Of a stretch of 64,000 nucleotides of DNA, positions 57,840-64,000 are shown piece by piece. The position numbers and the translations under genes are program-made. Every line of letters begins with the position of its first letter. Within the stretch, counting starts at the first letter, position 1. Source of the stretch: Stictocephala bisonia (lineage: Eukaryota > Arthropoda > Insecta > Hemiptera > Membracidae); the NCBI GenBank assembly GCA_035578905.1, contig JAQJVL010000082.1, forward strand, positions 791,618 through 855,617. Reading direction: 5' to 3'. Under the pieces are notes generated by a model. The model had not been told where the DNA came from. It saw only the letters and a list, made by a program, of their open reading frames with translations, and searched no databases.

Positions 57840-58075
57840 TCTGTTGGGGTATTTTTATGGATAGACCGATCTGCAATTTAACTTTTTTTCAATCCATTCC
57901 CCATAGACAATTGATATGTGCCGGGAATTTATTAGACTCAGTAAGGGGGAGAATCAGCTCAGTACAAGGTTACTGATCAAAGCTAATAGTTTTTCCAGGA
58001 TTCGAACCTGCGCTATCACTAACTAAGGTACCATGTCCTGACACATGAGACCGCTCGGCCACTGGCTCTCCTAGA
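57840..58075 (-). mobile_element. SINE group 3 copy
   Basis: The minus strand reads GGAGAGCCAGTGGCCGAGCG (A box TGGCCGAGCGG, Leu/Ser tRNA type), a long variable region, AGCGCAGGTTCGAATCCTGG (B box), ACCTTGTACTGAGCTGATTC, ATATCAATTGTCTATGGGGA. The acceptor stem does not close, so it is not a functional tRNA. Confidence 0.85.
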
Positions 58076-58079
58076 GCTT

Positions 58080-58780
58080 TAATTTGAAGATCCCCAAAAA
58101 TTGTGTCTCCAACACCACCAACTCACCAACTCCGTAAGTGGTGACGATTACCGCACTTCTTAGCAGTTCCAGGTAATCATCAGTGAAATAATGGGTCAAC
58201 ATCTCTAGAATCCGTTACGTCCACATCTCCCTCCACCGGGTGCAGACGCGTCATGTGGGTCACGTGACTACCCGGCCGGTCCAGTCGGTCCGTTCCTTGA
58301 CCTCATCACCATATCTAAGATGGCGGCTGAGCGGCCCCTCTCGTAGATGATGTGACCCTGGATTTGAATACTGGGAGTGGTTCAGGGTAGGTTAATAAGC
58401 GCCTATTCTGCGACCAGAATTATTAAGTGTGGTGCTTCAGAATATTACTGGGTCCGATCTCGAATGCCGACGTTTCGATTCCATCGTTCCCGCCAAAATG
58501 ATCGACTACTTAATAATTTGTTACATAGTCATTGTTAAGGAGTGTTTTTTTATTGTTCAGAATTACCCACGTTTCAATTATTAGTCCTCGTACACAACTG
58601 AAGTAGCCTGCAATATGCGTTGGTATTTTTACGTCCTAGACGAATAATGTTAAAGGGTTTTCTGGTTTGATTAATTTCAAAATATTACGTATTTTATTTA
58701 CAAAAACATACGTTCTAGGCTCGTCGTATATACATTTCCATAGAATGATGGATTGAATTTAAAGGATATTCATTATTATT
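58080..58780. other. Unassigned, partly GC-richer sequence
   Basis: 58200-58500 is notably GC-richer than its surroundings (e.g. CCCGGCCGGTCCAGTCGGTC, AAGATGGCGGCTGAGCGGCC). It could be a promoter- or exon-like island, but no frame or core motif is convincing. Confidence 0.3.
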
Positions 58781-58784
58781 ATTC

Positions 58785-59075
58785 ATTAATCATTTCTAAG
58801 ACGCTGATCGTATAAATATGGACGATTATGAGGGGCGAATGAGTGTGGGAGTGTAGATGAACGAGTGTAGTCATTGTTACTAACTAAAGTCGACAGTTCC
58901 CTAGAGAGAGCCATTTATTAATAGCCCAGTAACCAGAGTGACTAAGGGACCTACAGCTTTACGTGAAATCCGAACCATGTAGTATTGGTCTAATGTTTAG
59001 CTTATTGGCCAGATACCACTTAAGACGAACGTCCTAGACTTCTAGTGATCCACGTCTATGGCAACCATTGATAAT
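58785..59075 (-). mobile_element. SINE group 5 copy
   Basis: ACGCTGATCGTATAAATATG, GTGTAGTCATTGTTACTAAC, CCATTTATTAATAGCCCAGT, GTGAAATCCGAACCATGTAG (B box on minus), ACGTCTATGGCAACCATTGA. The middle part (GACACCCC block) is partly deleted. Confidence 0.75.
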
Positions 59076-59079
59076 CAAA

Positions 59080-60138
59080 GTATATTAGAATAATCACTTT
59101 AGTTGCAATATATGCTAATTAAGTTGTCTTTAATTGAAAATGGCCGTTGCAACGACGACGAAACGTCCAGTATTTGTATGTAACAGTTTGACACGGTCGA
59201 AAGAATAAATTCATCTGTGTTAATATTTTAATTAACTAAAAAGAAGAAAGACTGTCCTTAAAAATAAAATATTGTTTCAAATTTAATATCTTTCTTTGGA
59301 TTCGTGAAATCATTAAGAATTACAGCTACAGTTAAAACGTTAAAACATTCTGTGAAGTAAACATTTCTCTCTAAGCTTAATTAGGTGTTCATTCAACTAG
59401 TGCTAATGACGTTATTACTCGGGAAATATATTAATTAGTACATTTCAAGAGCTAAAGTATAATTTTAAAGTAGTGAGTGCTTCATATATAGATACTTCAT
59501 TCATATATAGATACTTCAACTAGATTCTTAGCATTCAGTTGAACATTATGTATCTTAAAAGTTTCTTTTTATCAAAAATAAGTGTATAATTTAAAATACT
59601 TTGTAAGTAAGGATTATTATGCGTTTAGTTCTACTATCAAAAGAAATGTTTTCAACCGATAAGGGAATTTATGACGATTCTTACGTGTTATACTGAAGTA
59701 AGTTTTTAATCAAACCATTAAAGTCCCTACGCCAAAAACGTGGATCATGGTATGATGTTATGGCCTGGCGTGCTCTAGGGGAGAATTATCGTTGTTAAAA
59801 TCAATCTCTTGTATCATATAAAACGTTTATACCGTATCTTACTGTGGAATGACATAAGTATGAAAGTACTGTACAACTTGCTCGTCTTAAGTTATACAGT
59901 TTGACGTGCACTGTCAACAAGTTCTTATCAGTTTGTCAACATGATAAGAATACAAATCTGTTTTAATATGTAATATTTTGTTTGATATCGATTAGTTGTA
60001 CGTAATTAATATAAATAATTCTAGGAATAGCCAATATCTCTCAATTCAGATCCTTTTTGTGATTCTAAGTGGCTGGCACATGTGATAAATATCAAATTTT
60101 AAGATGTATCTTTATGCGATTCCTTGTAGGAAGCTATA
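59080..60138. other. AT-rich sequence with one hammerhead-like relic
   Basis: 59133-59170 (AATTGAAAATGGCCGTTGCA, ACGACGACGAAACGTCC) resembles the CUGANGA-stem-GAAAC-GUC layout but has UUGAAAA in place of CUGANGA. Otherwise nothing was recognised. Confidence 0.35.
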
Positions 60139-60142
60139 ATTG

Positions 60143-60420
60143 GTCGGTAGCGTAGTTGGTTCAATCCCAGCTTCATGTGCTTAAGGTTCTCAGTTCGATC
60201 CCAATCAGAGTCAATACATTTTGAGAAGGATCAGCTGATAATCACCGGCTGTTCATTTGTTATTGGGCTATTAATTAATGACACTTTCTAAGGATTAAGT
60301 CGGCCTTAGTTTGTAACAATGACTACATTCGCTCATCTACACTCATCACACTCATTCGAAATCCATATTCGCCCATATCTTGACGATCGGCGTCTTACGA
60401 ATAAATAAATAAATAAATAA
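60143..60420 (+). mobile_element. SINE group 4 copy (best preserved)
   Basis: A box TAGCGTAGTTGG at 60148-60159 and B box AGTTCGATCCC at 60192-60202, spaced as in a tRNA. Then AGAAGGATCAGCTGATAATC, GGGCTATTAATTAATGACAC, GTTTGTAACAATGACTACAT, TATCTTGACGATCGGCGTC and an (AATA)n tail at 60401-60420. Confidence 0.9.
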
Positions 60421-60699
60421 AAAACTATCCCTGATTTGCGTGTTTGTATGATTGAATACATAAATCACATTATTTCTTGTAGATATATCTGTTTTGATAT
60501 TATTTCCATCAAATACCCATTCATTAATTGGTTTTTTTTATGTATTCACCATACATTTTAGGGGAGGTGAGCATTAAATTAAATAACATACATCATGTTA
60601 ATGTTTGAGATTAATTTTGTAATGCACATATATTTGTATTAGGTTTGTCCAGTTTTTTTCTGTTTCTACGCCAGTGGCATTGTCTACTTGCTGTAGCCT

Positions 60700-60828
60700 A
60701 CACATGTTGTTAAGGGTCAACGGTCCAAACCCAGTAAGCAAATTTTAAGTGGGCTTCCCGGGATTTGAACACGCAATCCTCTGCGTATCAAGCAGAATTG
60801 CTAACCACTAGGCTAGCTAGACGCTCTT
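60700..60828 (-). mobile_element. SINE group 2 copy, tRNA-like head
   Basis: The minus strand reads CTAGCCTAGTGGTTAGCAAT (A box), a TCTGC/GCAGA anticodon-arm-like hairpin with a 7-nt loop, GCGTGTTCAAATCCCGGG (B box), AAGCCCACTTAAAATTTGC and GGTTTGGACCGTTGACCC. The acceptor strands do not pair, so it is not a tRNA gene. A second copy is at 62205-62318. Confidence 0.8.
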
Positions 60829-60839
60829 AGTGAAAATCT

Positions 60840-61430
60840 GTTCGATATATTCCTGGATCGTTGTATATTTTATAGACAGCAAAGAATACGAGGGGAAGTA
60901 AATTCCCGTCAAAGTAAACACTATGGGGAGAACGTGATTTCAACTTCAAAAGGTGTTTTTAAACCGCACTAAGAAAGACCGCCATATGGTCCAAGATACG
61001 GTCTGCTGCACGTACTCCGTGTCTGACTCTACAGATTGTACACTTCGGTAGGCCTAATCCGTCTTTATGGGAAAACGGCTTTACTAGAAGTGGTAACTGC
61101 AGAACAACGGATATGGTTCTACCAGGTGATCTGTAAGACGGTTATCCAGTGCCATATGGTCGGTCCAAGACATTTTTCTGTTCCAGATGAGATGTTTTGT
61201 TCGTAAAACTTTCAATAGGGGCTGTGAAGGGCGTTGTCAAGTCGCAAAGAAGTCGACCGTTGAAGACCTAAAGACATGTGTTGGTAACAGGTGGTCTTCG
61301 ATAGGTTCTGGTCGGTAGTTACAGCGTTGCCGGTCCCCAGACCTGTCTGACAGGTGCGGACAACGTGGCAACATTGCATCCTCGCCCTGACCTTAATAAT
61401 ACCGGATTGTGTCCTGCATCTCGAACTTTC
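60840..61430. other. Unassigned sequence
   Basis: More balanced base composition than its surroundings. Overlapping open frames on both strands near 61212-61602 have no recognisable domain. Confidence 0.35.
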
Positions 61431-61437
61431 AGTCAAG

Positions 61438-61680
61438 TTGATTCGTTGGAATTTCTTTCTCGTTGATTGTGAGTTGGAGGGTCATCGACTTTCTGTTTGG
61501 TTTCGGATTGTTTCACTATCTATCTTGGCCACCTTGGGTGTTTTGTTGTTTTCTGTGTTATATAGTTTAGTTGCTTCTGATTTTGAGATTTTGACCTCTT
61601 AGTTTTAATTCGTTGGGAATTTCTTCACGTTGATTATGAGTTGGAGGGTCATCGACTTTCTGTTAGATTTTATATTATTT
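61438..61680 (+). repeat. Diverged tandem duplication, about 168 bp apart
   Basis: TTCGTTGGAATTTCTTTCTC plus GTTGATTGTGAGTTGGAGGG and TCATCGACTTTCTGTT at 61441-61497 recur at about 61608-61665 with few changes. Confidence 0.75.
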
Positions 61681-61684
61681 CACC

Positions 61685-62200
61685 ATTTTGCTTTGAAATT
61701 TTTTACTGGTTAACATTGTTTATGCTTGAGTTTGCGTTTATCTAATGTTTTATTTCTTTTTGTACTATGTAGGTTATTGTTATTATTGTTTTGCAGTAGA
61801 ACTAAAACTTGTAATGTTGCTATTTTGAATTAATTTAGTGTACCGTATCTATTTTGTAAATGTTTTAAATACACAATGTATGAAGGCCTATATAAATATG
61901 TATGAAAGAAGTTGTCTGTTCTCTTATTTGATAACTATCCGCCTTTACAATTGTTTGTGGTAAATAGACGTTTTACTATCGAGTGGAAAATAAAAGTCCA
62001 ACTTTAATTTTTCACTTTAACACTACAGTATTAAGTGCTTTTTACACCTTTTTTACTCATTGGAATGTGAGGTGAGTACTTTTTTACTCAACGTAAATAT
62101 TTGAATTTTTGTCACTTCCCAGCTCCATTATTAACACGAAATTTTCGTATTAACAGTATATATATTTTTATTTTTTTTTACTTTTTTTTAACATGGTATT
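61685..62200. other. AT-rich sequence, nothing recognised
   Basis: No feature assigned. Confidence 0.4.
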
Positions 62201-62204
62201 CATT

Positions 62205-62318
62205 TAAACGTTGCTGAGGGACAACGGTCCAAACCCCTGTGGCAAATTTAAGTGGACCTCCTGCAATTTGAACCCTTAACCCTCTGCATTGGAAACAGAG
62301 GTACTAACCGAAAGGTTA
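62205..62318 (-). mobile_element. SINE group 2 copy
   Basis: The minus strand reads ACCTTTCGGTTAGTACCTCT (A-box region), AAGGGTTCAAATTGCAGG (B box), AGGTCCACTTAAATTTGCC and GGTTTGGACCGTTGTCCC, parallel to 60700-60828. Confidence 0.75.
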
Positions 62319-62319
62319 G

Positions 62320-63045
62320 TAATTTACCCTATGTGTACAAATCCATTTTTATATTTTACGGGTACTTTCAAGCATTTAAATTGAAGCCAGCTAATAGAAA
62401 CGGGTTTAGGAAGTTAGTAGACCTTTCTCATGTACAGTTTACCATCGTTAAAGCTTACTTAACGATAGTAGTTTTACAATTCAGCTGTACGCGTCGTGCA
62501 CAAGTTCTTCTGGTGTTAATAAAAATCCATCGTAACTGCAATTCCATCACTGTTATTACTAAAAGGAAGGTAATTTATTGCGTAATAAATGCTATTTTCC
62601 ACGGAAAGTGTGAAGAAAAGTACACCTGGAAATTAACACTACATGGATAAAAAAAAAAAATAAATAAAAGTGCTCAAGTTAATTCATCAATGTGTGAAGT
62701 ACGCTGCATTGTTTACGCGATAATTAGATCAATCCCCTTTCAGCATCAGCAACATTTCAACTGATCAGTGTAAAACATTGTTATGTCAAATTTTAATGTA
62801 ATCAGCTGATTTTTGTTTACATTTTGTGATGTGCTGATTCCAAATCAAACAAAACACTTAAATTACTGCAGTAAATCGAGTTATAACACGTAGGGTACAT
62901 TCAAATGTAATTTGTATATTAATGTTTACATCAATGCCGTGTTTGTATCATCCCTTTGGTAACGTAAGCAGTTCTGAGAATAGTTCTGTTTCTAAGTGAG
63001 TCTAAAGGGAATGTTTAAGTAATTTACGTAATGCTACGTAATTGT
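62320..63045. other. AT-rich sequence, nothing recognised
   Basis: The 132-codon open frame at 62252-62650 starts inside a SINE and has no domain; it is probably not coding. Confidence 0.4.
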
Positions 63046-63049
63046 CCGA

Positions 63050-63180
63050 GCCAGCACTTTAGCCCAGTTACATGGCAATAAATGTTGTGAAAATTGTAGG
63101 TGTTATGTTCACGGCTTCTTATGACGTACCAATAAGGTTCTCGCTTAATGGTTGCCATTGGTCTGCGCAATACGTAGTGG
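63050..63180 (+). mobile_element. SINE group 5, 5' fragment
   Basis: AGCACTTTAGCCCAGTTACA, TTGTAGGTGTTATGTTCACG and CGCTTAATGGTTGCCATTGG follow the 5' part of 51822-52200. The rest is missing. Confidence 0.45.
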
Positions 63181-63227
63181 ACAACCTATACGGACACTAC
63201 ACGTCTACATGTGTTGATGTGTTCAAT

Positions 63228-63262
63228 ACCAATGTTTGTGTGTGGGTAGGCGGGTGGGTCAT
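63228..63262 (+). repeat. Stray minisatellite-like unit
   Basis: TGTTTGTGTGTGGGTAGGCG plus GGTGGGTCATTACGCA resembles one 36-bp unit of the array at 38734-42018. Confidence 0.4.
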
Positions 63263-63264
63263 TA

Positions 63265-63920
63265 CGCATTCAAGTACAGTACTTCAACGTGACGTTGATG
63301 TACTGCTGAACTTAGTCTCCTAATTGTTGGCTCTCCGATACACTTTTATTGTGCTGTAATTAACTGACAATCAAACTAACATGACAACGAAAATCAACTG
63401 TGTATACTATTTTATTCATATTGTTTGCAATAACAATTTTATATTAATAATAGATGCCTGAACATGTCACTGTGATAAGGAACGCCCGTTTAATATTATT
63501 AATTTAGTTGTGTTTAAGGGTAATTAAATATATATGTATTTTGTTAATGTCTTAGTCTAAGAGTAACAAAGACTACACTCGGTCATTTACACTATTTCAT
63601 AACTTGTTTTTTATTTTTATTTTATTTTAAATATTTTTGTTTTAACGATGTTTTTCAAATAAGTACATCATTTTCCTAAAATGTTACTGTCTAATAAAAA
63701 AATGTTCATTATTTTGCATTTGTAGACGTAATATCATCTCTCCTTCACCACCAAGAAGGATTCAATTAGTTATAATATAATTTATTACTCAATGTTAACT
63801 CATTCGGAGAGGTAACTTTAGATTTTTAGACACTAACATAGTATACATATATACTCGTACTTTTTCCTGATTAAACTGTGTAAAATTAATTAATCTGTAT
63901 TCTGCAAGAACTCGTCAACC
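63265..63920. other. AT-rich sequence, nothing recognised
   Basis: No feature assigned. It leads into the 3' splice site at 63961. Confidence 0.4.
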
Positions 63921-63961
63921 GAGTTCTCACTTTGACCAACAATAAACCTCTTTACTTTCAG

Positions 63962-64000
63962 ATGAAACAGTCTAGAGACAGACCAATTACTAAGCTTCGG
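63962..64000 (+). CDS. Candidate 5' end of a host-gene exon, cut by the window edge
   Basis: CTCACTTTGACC (possible branch region) and ACCTCTTTACTTTCAG form a good 3' splice site (AG at 63960-63961). The following 39 nt are open in one frame only, MKQSRDRPITKLR; the other two frames stop at once or within four codons. The ATG directly after the AG could be an internal Met codon or a start. Too short to identify a gene. If real, the window upstream is intron of a + strand gene. Confidence 0.4.
   Translation, partial: MKQSRDRPITKLR

Noticed and set aside
57990..58070. tRNA-Leu/Ser gene on the minus strand
   Set aside because: Good A and B boxes, but there is no closing acceptor stem and the sequence continues into the SINE group 3 tail shared with 54943-55170.
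60745..60828. tRNA gene on the minus strand
   Set aside because: A and B boxes and an anticodon-arm-like hairpin are present, but acceptor strands do not pair and a related copy with the same non-tRNA tail exists at 62.2 kb. Called a SINE head.

Overview
This is a eukaryotic, AT-rich, gene-poor window that is dominated by transposable-element debris and tandem repeats. No bacterial-type gene, operon, rRNA or intact tRNA is visible. GGTTA pentamer runs (the arthropod telomere motif, here interstitial), a Penelope-like element, many small tRNA-derived SINEs, MITEs and frequent GTAGGCCTA-type words fit an arthropod genome, most likely an insect. I lean towards a hemipteran, but that is inference and not identification.

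Host-gene signals are sparse and all on the + strand. A good 3' splice site at 63961 is followed by 39 nt open in only one frame to the window edge. Two polypyrimidine-CAG|GTAAG junctions, at 541/542 and 52762/52763, look like recursive-splicing (ratchet) sites. The second could instead open a 57-nt exon. The simplest reading is that most or all of the window lies in one very long intron of a + strand gene whose next exon starts at 63962.

Only two stretches resemble known proteins, and both are broken transposon genes. At 8054-8390 lies the C-terminal GIY-YIG part of a Penelope-like element, followed at 8498-8539 by a well-formed type I hammerhead-ribozyme fold. At 55283-56204 lies the middle of a hAT-like transposase, broken by a 73-bp tandem duplication, with a hAT-type terminus at 56473.

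Layout: 1-5.2 kb holds degenerate tandem repeats, a retroposon 3' end and a (GA)n microsatellite. 5.2-9.4 kb holds three inverted-repeat elements, the first enclosing telomere-like arrays, plus the Penelope remnant. 10.7-22.5 kb holds MITE copies, two MITE-born tandem arrays and a 105-bp array of tRNA-like SINE heads. 22.7-37.3 kb holds SINEs, a Helitron-like family, two adjacent long palindromes (29.7-30.6 kb) and local duplications. 38.7-42.0 kb is a large 36-bp minisatellite, and 48.4-49.4 kb is a 32-bp relative in inverted orientation. 42-64 kb is SINE- and MITE-rich and includes a 1.5-kb foldback element (53.1-54.6 kb) and the hAT relic.

At least five SINE groups are recognisable. Two have different 5' heads but share one 3' domain, indicating modular evolution. 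I found no convincing new biochemical system. The most interesting items are the hammerhead motif linked to a Penelope protein remnant, the putative ratchet sites, and repeated birth of tandem arrays from SINE, MITE and foldback parts. Families were compared by eye, so boundaries are approximate.
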